Positions 14,769 to 20,645 of a DNA stretch of 20,645 nt are shown piece after piece. Numbering within the stretch: the first letter of the stretch is position 1; every line of letters starts with the position of its first letter. Source of the stretch: an uncultured Collinsella sp. GTDB lineage: Bacteria; Actinomycetota; Coriobacteriia; Coriobacteriales; Coriobacteriaceae. Below the pieces are notes generated by a model. That model was not told the DNA's origin. It ran no database searches and saw only the letters and a program-made list of their open reading frames with translations. A program made the translations under genes and the position numbers. The stretch covers positions 1 to 20,645 of the forward strand of contig UQWQ01000032.1 in NCBI GenBank assembly GCA_900544755.1. The letters are read 5' to 3'.

Positions 14769-14776
14769 AAGATGCT

Positions 14777-15343
14777 ATGAATGAGATTTCCAACATACAT
14801 GCGTTTGAGGACGAGGATTTTCTACACGCTTGCTTCGTGTGGGGGATGGTCGTAGTCGGCGTGTTTGCCGTGTGCCTGGTGCCGATGTTTATGCTGCTGG
14901 GCGGGCCTGCGGACTTGGATGCGGCTGAGGCGGGCGGCTGGACCACCGTCGTGGGCTGGATGGTCGGTGTGGCTGCGGTTTCTGCAGCGTCGTTTGCCGT
15001 ACACGAGCTGGTGCATGCGGTGTTTTTTAAGCTGCTGGCGCCTGCGGGCGCGCATGTGACCTTTGGCGCGAATCGTGAGACGGCGATGATCTATGCCTGC
15101 GCCGAGGGCGTTGTGTATTCGCGTCGGCGGTACATGGCCATTTGCCTGGCGCCCACGGTTGTTTTGACGGTGGCGTTTGCCCTGGGGTTTGCGTTCTCGG
15201 GCTATCCGCTGCTGTGCTACCTGGCGGCTGGTCTGCACTTGTCGGGCTGCGTGGGCGATTGGTATTACGTGCGGACCATCCTGCGCGACCGCCGCATTGT
15301 CGCCTGCGAGGACACATCCTTTGGCGTGCGCTTTTTTGGGTGA
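14777..15343 (+). CDS. DUF3267 family putative membrane zinc metalloprotease
   Basis: The protein has 188 residues with four or so membrane segments (about 20-41, 58-75, 117-138 and 142-160). HELVH at 76-80 is an HExxH zinc-binding motif at the end of the second helix, as in DUF3267 putative zincins, and HLSGCVGDWYY in the last membrane region may supply a further ligand (His or Asp). The family is thought to be an intramembrane or membrane-bound peptidase, but substrates are not known. The start lacks a Shine-Dalgarno and may be leaderless. Its TGA is part of the ribosome binding site of the next gene (queH), 10 nt downstream, so the two are coupled. Confidence 0.75.
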   Translation: MNEISNIHAFEDEDFLHACFVWGMVVVGVFAVCLVPMFMLLGGPADLDAAEAGGWTTVVGWMVGVAAVSAASFAVHELVHAVFFKLLAPAGAHVTFGANRETAMIYACAEGVVYSRRRYMAICLAPTVVLTVAFALGFAFSGYPLLCYLAAGLHLSGCVGDWYYVRTILRDRRIVACEDTSFGVRFFG

Positions 15344-15353
15344 GGAGATGTCG

Positions 15354-15929
15354 ATGAAGTCGTTGTTGCTGCATGCGTGCTGTGCACCATGCTCGCTTGA
15401 GCCGGTTCGCCTGCTGCGCGAGGAGGGGTTTGAGCCCACGATTTGCTGGACCAACCCCAATATTCAACCGCGCGATGAATGGCAGCGCCGCCTGGACGAA
15501 CTGCGCCGGTGGTGTGCCGATGGCGACATCGAGCTTATCGAGGCAGGCGAGGACCGCGAGCGCTGGGAGGCCGGTGTGGCCCCGTTGAGCGCCGATCGAC
15601 CCCGTCGCTGTCGTGCGTGCTATGCCCTGCGTCTGGCCGAGGCATGCCGTGTGGCCCAGGAGCGCGGGTTCGAATATGTGGGTACGACGCTCGCCGTCTC
15701 GCCGTATCAGCTGTTCGATACCTGCAATGATGTGCTTGAGCGCTTGGCTGCCGCCCGCGGTCTCACTCCGGTCATTCGCGATTTTCGCCCGTATTACCCC
15801 GAGGCGACACGCCGTTCGCGCGAGCTGGGCATGTATCGGCAGAACTACTGTGGTTGCCGCTTTTCTGCTGTCGAGGCGGCCATGGACCGCGCCCGCATCC
15901 GCGACGAGCGCAAAGCCGCCAAAAAGTAG
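15354..15929 (+). CDS. queH: Epoxyqueuosine reductase QueH
   Basis: The protein has 191 residues. It performs the last step of queuosine synthesis, reducing epoxyqueuosine to queuosine in the wobble position of GUN-anticodon tRNAs, and is the alternative to QueG. The family (DUF208) signature is complete: C9, C10 and C13 in LLLHACCAPC, C86 and C89 in RRCRACY, TTLAVSP near 111-117, and YRQNYCGC at 161-168 with C166 and C168. These cysteines bind the iron-sulfur and associated metal centre. ATG at 15354 is chosen because GAGGAG (15342-15347) is 6 nt away; the ATG at 15348 directly abuts it. It lies next to queA, which makes its substrate. Confidence 0.9.
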   Translation: MKSLLLHACCAPCSLEPVRLLREEGFEPTICWTNPNIQPRDEWQRRLDELRRWCADGDIELIEAGEDRERWEAGVAPLSADRPRRCRACYALRLAEACRVAQERGFEYVGTTLAVSPYQLFDTCNDVLERLAAARGLTPVIRDFRPYYPEATRRSRELGMYRQNYCGCRFSAVEAAMDRARIRDERKAAKK

Positions 15930-15993
15930 TTCGTTTGGGACGTCAGCCTGCTAGGATGTAGAGCGGACTTTAGCTATATAAGGAGTATCCGAC

Positions 15994-17211
15994 GTGTCTA
16001 TGCGTACCGATGATTTTGACTACAACCTTCCTGAGGAACTGATTGCCCAGGCTCCTGCCGAGCCGCGCGACTCCTGCCGCCTGCTGGTGGTGGATCGCAA
16101 AGGCTCCCAGGCGGGGAAGCCGCTGGAGCACGGCGGTACCGTTGAGCACCGCATCTTCCGCGACATCATCGACTATATCGAGCCGGGCGATGTGCTCGTC
16201 ATCAACCAGACGCGCGTGATGCCGGCCCGTCTTATCGGTCGCAAGGCTGGCTCGGGCGGTGTGGTCGAGACGCTGCTGCTCAAGCGCCGCGAGGATGTTG
16301 ACCCGCTGGGTCACGTTTGGGAGTGCCTGGTCAAGCCGGGCAAGCGCCTGAAGCCCGGTGCTCAGATTGAGTATCGCGCCGGTGGCGCCCATGCGCCCGA
16401 GGGGGCTCCCGTGGTGCTGATGGCCGAGGTCATCGACTTTGTCACCGATAGCCGCGGCGGTCGTCTGGTGCGTTTTGAGCCGGCCGGTTGCAATGCCGCC
16501 GGTGACCCGCGCACGCTCGACGAGGCCATCCATGCTGCCGGCCACGTGCCGCTGCCGCCTTACATTACCGATTACGAGGGCGATCCCGAGAAGTACCAGA
16601 CCGTCTACGCCATGAAGGAGGAGCACTCGGCTGCCGCTCCTACGGCGGGTCTGCATTTTACGCCCGAGCTTATGGCCGCTATCGAGGCCAAGGGTGCGAA
16701 GTTTGCCGCCGTCGAGCTCGAGGTGGGTATCGATACCTTCCGTCTGGTGGAGGAGGACGACCCCACGCAGCACGTGATGCACACCGAGCGCTACCACGTG
16801 TCGCAGGAGGTTGTCGACGCCGTGCATAAGGCTAAGGCCGAGGGGCATCGCGTGATTGCTGTCGGTACCACCGCAGTGCGCTCGCTCGAGAGCGCCTTTG
16901 ACGCTGAGGCACCGGTGTCCGATCCGGCCGTGACGGCGCGCTATTTTGAGGGCCGCGAGGATGGGGCCGATACACTTGGCCGCGGTGACATCGTGGTGCG
17001 CGAGAACGCCACGACGCAGCTCTACCTCATGCCCGGCTCAACCTATCACGTGGTCGACGCGCTGATCACAAACTTCCACGTGCCGCGCTCCACGCTCATG
17101 ATGCTTGTGAGCGCGCTTGCCACCCGCGACCAGATCATGGATGCCTACGCCGCTGCTATCGAAGAGCGCTACCGCTTCTTCAGCTTTGGCGACGCGATGC
17201 TCATTTTGTAG
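15994..17211 (+). CDS. queA: S-adenosylmethionine:tRNA ribosyltransferase-isomerase QueA
   Basis: The protein has 405 residues. It transfers and rearranges the ribose of S-adenosylmethionine onto preQ1 in tRNA to give epoxyqueuosine. Family motifs are DDFDYNLPEELIAQ at the start, VINQTRVMPARL, TAGLHF at 217-222, GTTAVRSLE at 291-299, and NFHVPRSTL from 360 followed by YRFFSFGDAM at the end. It is longer than the usual 340-360 residues because of extra sequence in the first half and before the NFH motif. The GTG at 15994 is preferred over the ATG at 16000 because AAGGAG (15980-15985) lies 8 nt before it. It follows queH by 64 nt; both act in one pathway and are probably cotranscribed. A structured repeat element begins directly at its stop codon. 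Confidence 0.95.
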   Translation: MSMRTDDFDYNLPEELIAQAPAEPRDSCRLLVVDRKGSQAGKPLEHGGTVEHRIFRDIIDYIEPGDVLVINQTRVMPARLIGRKAGSGGVVETLLLKRREDVDPLGHVWECLVKPGKRLKPGAQIEYRAGGAHAPEGAPVVLMAEVIDFVTDSRGGRLVRFEPAGCNAAGDPRTLDEAIHAAGHVPLPPYITDYEGDPEKYQTVYAMKEEHSAAAPTAGLHFTPELMAAIEAKGAKFAAVELEVGIDTFRLVEEDDPTQHVMHTERYHVSQEVVDAVHKAKAEGHRVIAVGTTAVRSLESAFDAEAPVSDPAVTARYFEGREDGADTLGRGDIVVRENATTQLYLMPGSTYHVVDALITNFHVPRSTLMMLVSALATRDQIMDAYAAAIEERYRFFSFGDAMLIL

Positions 17212-17412
17212 GTTACGGCGTTTTACAAACGCCGTAACCGGCCGACGCTGCAAACCCCCCTAAGCGGCAATCTGACGTTCAATCGTCGGGCATGACCAGA
17301 AGGTCAATGCCCCCCCTCTTTCACGTCACCTTGCTCGCTTAGGGGCGTTTTCGCTGACTTTGCCAAAGCATCGGCAGGTACTCATTGGGGACGTACTTAA
17401 ATGAGTGCCTGC
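17212..17412 (+). repeat. Composite structured intergenic element, copy 1 (directly after the queA stop)
   Basis: The element starts on the base after the TAG of queA. It contains, in order: hairpin A (17212-17223 with 17227-17238, perfect 12 bp); outer arms GCCGACGCT (17241-17249) with AGCATCGGC (17367-17375); stem B (17257-17266 with 17336-17345, perfect 10 bp, extended by GCAA/TTGC); an inner hairpin with the AGAA loop (17288-17312) followed by CCCCTCTTT; and a final hairpin (17374-17386 with 17400-17412) around GGGGACGTACTTA. The blocks CATGACCAGAAGGTCAATGC, CGCTGAC and GGGGACGTACTTAAATGAGT recur in the same order in copy 2 at 20405. Confidence 0.8.
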
Positions 17413-17417
17413 AGAAT

Positions 17418-17481
17418 GAGAGTGGATAATCTCCCGTTTTTGGCCTGCTTGGGGGCTCAAAGTGGGAGATTATCCACTCTC
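17418..17481. repeat. Perfect 18-bp inverted repeat with 28-nt loop
   Basis: GAGAGTGGATAATCTCCC (17418-17435) pairs with its exact complement at 17464-17481. It lies between the composite element and the next palindrome in the queA/coiled-coil intergenic region. It is not followed by a T-run on either strand. Confidence 0.75.
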
Positions 17482-17491
17482 GTCATTGGGC

Positions 17492-17547
17492 TAGTCGTTG
17501 GGGACGTTCTTGTTTGACTAGTCGTTTAAGAACGTCCCCAATGACTA
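17492..17547. repeat. REP-like palindrome with GGGGACGTTCTT core
   Basis: TTGGGGACGTTCTT (17498-17511) and AAGAACGTCCCCAA (17528-17541) are perfect complements, extended by TAGTC/GACTA outside with one mismatch. The loop holds the palindrome GACTAGTC. The right end overlaps the stop codon of the minus-strand coiled-coil gene (17545-17547). The GGGGACGT-CTT core also occurs at 17387 and 20620. Confidence 0.7.
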
Positions 17548-19308
17548 CTTGCTTGCGAACAGCCAGACTAGGATGATCACCAGGATTGCGGCGACGATGC
17601 AGACGATGGCGCCGGTGAATTTGATGCGTGAGTCGCGGGTGCGCTCTCGTACGTCGTCTTCGGCGGCCTCGAGTTGGTCGACTTCTTGCTCGGTCTCGGC
17701 GTGTTCGGCTTTGTCTCGGGCCAAGGATCCTGCAAGCGACTCAGTGATTTCTGGGTGGTCGTGCACCTCGGTCGCCTGTTCGATGATCGACTGTGCATGT
17801 GCGGCATCTGCTTGGGCGTTGGCGATGGTCTGCTCCTGCTCGCGGCGTGCCTTGTCCTCCGCGGCGATCTTCTCGCGCAGTTCGCGCTGACGAGTCGCGG
17901 CGGCGGTCTTCGCCGTCTGCAGCTCGTCGCGCGCGGCATCGGCTTCGGTCGTCACGGCTTGGTGCGCGCGTTTTGCGTCGGCGATAGGGGCTTGAGCCTG
18001 CTCGACGGCCTGCTCGGCTGCGGCAAGCGAGTGCTCAAGGTCGGCGGTGATGCGCGGGACATCTTCTTCGGCTTTACGCAGGGCATCTGCCGTGTCGGAA
18101 ATCTGCATCGAGAGCTCGCTGGTGCGCACCGTATAGTTGGCGGGATTTGCCGAGGGATTGCGTTGCAGCTCGGCATACTCATGACGCAGCGTCTCGAGCT
18201 GGGCGCGCGTGGCGTCGACGGTTTGTTGTGCGGCGGCAATGCCGGCGTCTCGCTCTGCCTTCACCTTGTCGCGGATGCGCTTGGAATCCTCAAGACGTCG
18301 AACGAGGCGGTTGCCGGTCTCGCGTGAGCTCGCCTCGCGGGCCTCCACGGCGTCGAGCGCGGCCTTCAGACGGAGCTCAGTCGCGTCATCCTCTGTCTTC
18401 ATTTGTTCGAGCTGACCCTTGAGCTCTGTCGCTTTGGAGGCGTGGGCATCACGATCAATCTCGGCGGCCGCTGCAGTCTTTTGGGCCGTGGCAATCGCCT
18501 GGCGCTGGTCGGCGACGATCTGGTCGTAGCGGCCTGCGATATCCTGGCGCGTCTCGAGTTCCTCGGCCTGGTCAGCAATGCGCTGCTCAAGTTCGGCCAG
18601 GTGGGCGCGGGCATCGGCAAGTGCCTTTTTCGCGGCGTTCATCTCGCGCATGGCCGAGGCACCCTGGGCGATAAAGGTGCCCACGGCGTTCGCAGTGTTC
18701 GAGACAGCGGTCCCCAGATCGCGGCTCGCGGCGGAGGAGTGCGGGGCGGTCGGGCGAGCGGTGTCGGCAGCGTCCGCATCGGCAGTCTGCGGCACGGCGA
18801 TATTGCCGGTACCGCCTTCGATCACAGAAAAGCCTGCTGCGTGCGGGTCGACCGCATCGGTGCCAATCGTGGGATGCTCGAGCTGCAGAAACGAGGGCAT
18901 GGTACTGCCCTGGTCGGCAACCGGAGTCTCGCCGGGTACGAAGGTCGAGGCTGCCTCGGCGGCCTCCTCTTCCTCGGCGTCAACGTCAGCGTCGGCCACG
19001 GCGTCTTTCATCGCTTTGACGGCATCCATCATGGAGTCCATGACGGCGTCGAGCTCTTCTTCCGAAGAAACCTCGATAGGGCCCGCAGCTTGCGGAGCAG
19101 CATCCTGTACGGGGCGGTCGTCCTGAGCGGGCGCATCGTCGTTTTGCTCGTCTGCATCTTCGGCGCCAGGGGTTTCCGCCGTAGCGCTTTCGTCCAAGAA
19201 TGGGCCGTCGAGGTCAATATCATCGCAGGTCACAGCGTCGGCATCTGCAGTGACGTCTGCGGAATCATCAATATGCTGTTGAGTCTGGGGGTCCAGCTCG
19301 TCTGTCAT
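17545..19308 (-). CDS. Acidic, coiled-coil, C-terminally membrane-anchored protein of unknown function
   Basis: The protein has 587 residues from the ATG at 19306-19308, chosen because GAGGAG lies 9 nt before it; an ATG 6 nt upstream is too close. Residues 1-200 are acidic and disordered (many Asp, Glu, Ala). Residues about 225-555 show long heptad-like Ala/Glu/Gln/Arg/Lys patterns of a coiled coil, interrupted once near a Pro/Asn segment (NPSANPANYT). The last 24 residues are a membrane helix (about 564-584) ending FASK, so it is a tail-anchored protein with a cytoplasmic coil. No signal peptide and no catalytic motif are seen. A structural or scaffold role near the membrane is possible but is only a guess. 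Its 3' end touches a REP-like palindrome. Confidence 0.75.
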   Translation of the reverse strand: MTDELDPQTQQHIDDSADVTADADAVTCDDIDLDGPFLDESATAETPGAEDADEQNDDAPAQDDRPVQDAAPQAAGPIEVSSEEELDAVMDSMMDAVKAMKDAVADADVDAEEEEAAEAASTFVPGETPVADQGSTMPSFLQLEHPTIGTDAVDPHAAGFSVIEGGTGNIAVPQTADADAADTARPTAPHSSAASRDLGTAVSNTANAVGTFIAQGASAMREMNAAKKALADARAHLAELEQRIADQAEELETRQDIAGRYDQIVADQRQAIATAQKTAAAAEIDRDAHASKATELKGQLEQMKTEDDATELRLKAALDAVEAREASSRETGNRLVRRLEDSKRIRDKVKAERDAGIAAAQQTVDATRAQLETLRHEYAELQRNPSANPANYTVRTSELSMQISDTADALRKAEEDVPRITADLEHSLAAAEQAVEQAQAPIADAKRAHQAVTTEADAARDELQTAKTAAATRQRELREKIAAEDKARREQEQTIANAQADAAHAQSIIEQATEVHDHPEITESLAGSLARDKAEHAETEQEVDQLEAAEDDVRERTRDSRIKFTGAIVCIVAAILVIILVWLFASK

Positions 19309-19602
19309 AGGCATGTGCTCCTCATCGTTGTTTGTCACCCTATGATAAAGTCTCGCGCCGACATCCCGCGCGCTGCAGCAAAGTTTCAAAACGTGTTCGA
19401 TGGCTCGCGTCGATAGCAAAAACTCGGCCACTTTATCCAGTTTGTACTTGACATTCCCTTCGCCGAAAGACGTTGCGCCGTTCGCCTGCCATGGGCTTTA
19501 TTTTTCACTTGAACCCGCTAAAGTTGCATTTCAGCTTTTGGCGCGTGAAGTTGGATGCGCGCAGTCGACGGGCAGGCCCGTCGCGATTTGAAAGGACTTT
19601 AT
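19309..19602. other. Divergent intergenic region between the coiled-coil gene and the SDR gene
   Basis: These 294 nt separate two divergent genes. TTGACA occurs at 19448-19453 on the plus strand but no -10 lies at a proper distance. TATCAT about 30 nt upstream of the minus-strand start could be a -10 for the coiled-coil gene. No small gene with a good ribosome binding site is seen. Confidence 0.3.
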
Positions 19603-20403
19603 ATGGGACTTTTCACTGGTAAGACCGTGATCGTCACCGGCGGCGGCAAGGCCACGCTCAAGGACGGCTCCGCTGGCTCCATCGGCTACGGTATCGATAT
19701 CGCTTTTGCCAAGGAGGGCGCAAACCTCGTCATTACCGGCCGCAACGTTGCCAAGCTCGAGGCTGCCAAGGAATCCCTCGAGGCCGAGTACGGCGTCAAG
19801 GTTCTGCCTGTTCAGGCCGATGTCTCGGCTGGTCAGGACAACGAGGCCGTCGTCCAGAACGTCATCGACAAGGCCATTGAGGAGTTCGGCCGCATCGACG
19901 CCGTCGTCAACAATGCTCAGGCCAGCGCTTCGGGCGTGACGATCGCCGATCACACCATGGACCAGTTCAACCTCGCCATTTACTCCGGTCTGTATGCCAC
20001 CTACCTGTACATGCAGAAGGCCTACCCGCACCTGAAGGAGACCAAGGGCTCCGTGGTCAACTTTGCTTCGGGCGCCGGCCTGTTTGGCAACTATGGCCAG
20101 TGCAGCTACGCCGCTGCCAAGGAGGGCATCCGCGGTCTGACCCGCGTCGCTGCCAACGAGTGGGGCAAGGACGGCATCAACGTCAATATCGTTTGCCCGC
20201 TTGCTTGGACCGCCGCGCTCGAGAACTTCCAGGATGCCTATCCCGAGGCGTTCAAGGCCAACGTCCACATGCCGCCGGCGGGTCACTACGGCGACGTCGA
20301 GAAGGAAATCGGCCGCGTTGTCGTTCAGCTCTGCGGTCCCGACTTTAAGTATATGAACGGCGAGACCGTCACCCTCGAGGGTGGCATGGGCCAGCGTCCG
20401 TAG
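19603..20403 (+). CDS. Short-chain dehydrogenase/reductase, probable 12-alpha-hydroxysteroid dehydrogenase (bile acid)
   Basis: The protein has 266 residues from the ATG at 19603, preceded by AAAGGA (19591-19596). It has the classical SDR layout: TGGG at 12-15 and SIGYG at 26-30 for cofactor binding, TGRN at 45-48 (the Arg suggests NADP(H)), NNAQ at 103-106, and the catalytic S156, Y169 and K173 (SYAAAK). From memory it shares long stretches with clostridial 12-alpha-hydroxysteroid dehydrogenases: NNAQASASG, SGLYAT, FASGAGLFGN, GQCSYAAAKEGIRGL, and the end TLEGGMGQRP. Such enzymes oxidise the 12-alpha hydroxyl of cholate-type bile acids to 12-oxo forms. A difference is an insertion of about 7 residues (TLKDGSA) in the glycine-rich loop. 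The exact substrate needs an assay. A structured element follows the stop codon by one base. Confidence 0.8.
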   Translation: MGLFTGKTVIVTGGGKATLKDGSAGSIGYGIDIAFAKEGANLVITGRNVAKLEAAKESLEAEYGVKVLPVQADVSAGQDNEAVVQNVIDKAIEEFGRIDAVVNNAQASASGVTIADHTMDQFNLAIYSGLYATYLYMQKAYPHLKETKGSVVNFASGAGLFGNYGQCSYAAAKEGIRGLTRVAANEWGKDGINVNIVCPLAWTAALENFQDAYPEAFKANVHMPPAGHYGDVEKEIGRVVVQLCGPDFKYMNGETVTLEGGMGQRP

Positions 20404-20404
20404 G

Positions 20405-20645
20405 GTTACGCGGTTTTACCAAACCGCGTAACGGGTCGACGCTGCGCGGTCACCAGGGCGACAACTTGTCATTCAAAGAGGGCGGCATGACCAGAAGGTC
20501 AATGCCGCCCTCTTTTCATGCCAATTTGTTCGCCCTGGTGACCGCTCGCTGACGTTGTCAAAACATCGGCGTTGCCAAAACATCGGCGTTGGCGTGGCTG
20601 GTAAATAGCTCCACTCATCGGGGACGTACTTAAATGAGTGCCCGC
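20405..20645 (+). repeat. Composite structured intergenic element, copy 2 (after the SDR stop; cut by the window end)
   Basis: It begins one base after the TAG at 20401-20403. Hairpin A is 20405-20416 with 20421-20432 (perfect 12 bp). Stem B is GCGGTCACCAGGGCGA (20446-20461) with its exact complement at 20530-20545. The inner hairpin at 20475-20515 has the AGAA loop. A 17-bp unit ending in CATCGGC is tandemly repeated at 20554-20570 and 20571-20587 with one difference. GGGGACGTACTTAAATGAGT lies at 20620-20639. The order of blocks matches copy 1 at 17212, while the sequences of the stem arms differ. Confidence 0.8.
20475..20518 (+). terminator. Rho-independent terminator inside copy 2 of the element
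   Basis: AAAGAGGGCGGCAT (20475-20488) pairs fully with 20502-20515. The GACC/GGTC inner pairs, a one-base bulge and an AGAA tetraloop complete the hairpin, and TTTT ends the arm and continues past it. The symmetrical A- and T-runs allow it to work in both directions. Confidence 0.75.

Noticed and set aside
13187..14770. A 527-codon plus-strand frame antisense to the MetRS-like gene
   Set aside because: Same reason: the minus-strand product has synthetase motifs over its full length, while this frame has none and no start signal.
14645..14776. T-box riboswitch upstream of the MetRS-like gene
   Set aside because: The predicted leader is only about 75 nt, has no T-box core sequence and no terminator/antiterminator pair.
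15177..15353. Longer queH reading frame beginning at 15177
   Set aside because: It overlaps most of the last third of the DUF3267 gene, and the QueH family begins with LLLHxCCxPC, which lies right after the ATG at 15354.
17212..17547. Possible CRISPR array from the dense repeats
   Set aside because: The repeats are inverted pairs of different sequence, not regularly spaced direct repeats with unique spacers, and no cas genes are present.

Overview
The window looks like chromosomal DNA of a gut actinobacterium of the class Coriobacteriia, most likely a Collinsella or close relative. This rests on recall of families and codon style, since no database search was possible. The pointers are moderately high GC, a bile-acid-type short-chain dehydrogenase, a class III fructose-bisphosphatase, a divergent MetRS-like protein, and surface proteins built on DUF4430 (transcobalamin-like) domains.

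Layout. (1) 1-279: 3' end of an AarF/UbiB-type kinase gene, then a terminator. (2) 357-5448: a cobalamin riboswitch leading a two-gene operon. The first gene encodes a very large secreted protein with four DUF4430 domains, a PQQ-like beta-propeller, an InlB-type repeat and a C-terminal membrane anchor. The second, overlapping gene encodes an N-terminally anchored protein with one C-terminal DUF4430 domain. (3) 5506-8583, minus strand: two GtrA-like membrane proteins and class III fructose-1,6-bisphosphatase. (4) 8584-9794: a DegV-family gene behind a palindrome that encloses its predicted -10 box. (5) 9836-11354: a conserved (beta/alpha)-barrel-like protein of unknown function and a 56-residue membrane protein. 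(6) 11354-14644, minus strand: a MetRS-like class I aminoacyl-tRNA synthetase followed by an m5C RNA methyltransferase. (7) 14763-17211: a DUF3267 putative zincin, then queH and queA (queuosine synthesis). (8) 17212-17547: a dense block of inverted repeats. (9) 17545-19308, minus strand: a coiled-coil tail-anchored protein. (10) 19603-20403: an SDR closely resembling 12-alpha-hydroxysteroid dehydrogenases, followed by a second copy of the structured element that follows queA.

Two things stand out. The first is a B12-riboswitch-controlled pair of surface proteins carrying five transcobalamin-like domains in total, a candidate cobalamin capture system of the Gram-positive envelope. The second is a composite structured element that begins at the stop codon of two unrelated genes (17212 and 20405). 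Its helices are conserved while the sequences of two of them differ, so the pairing covaries between copies.
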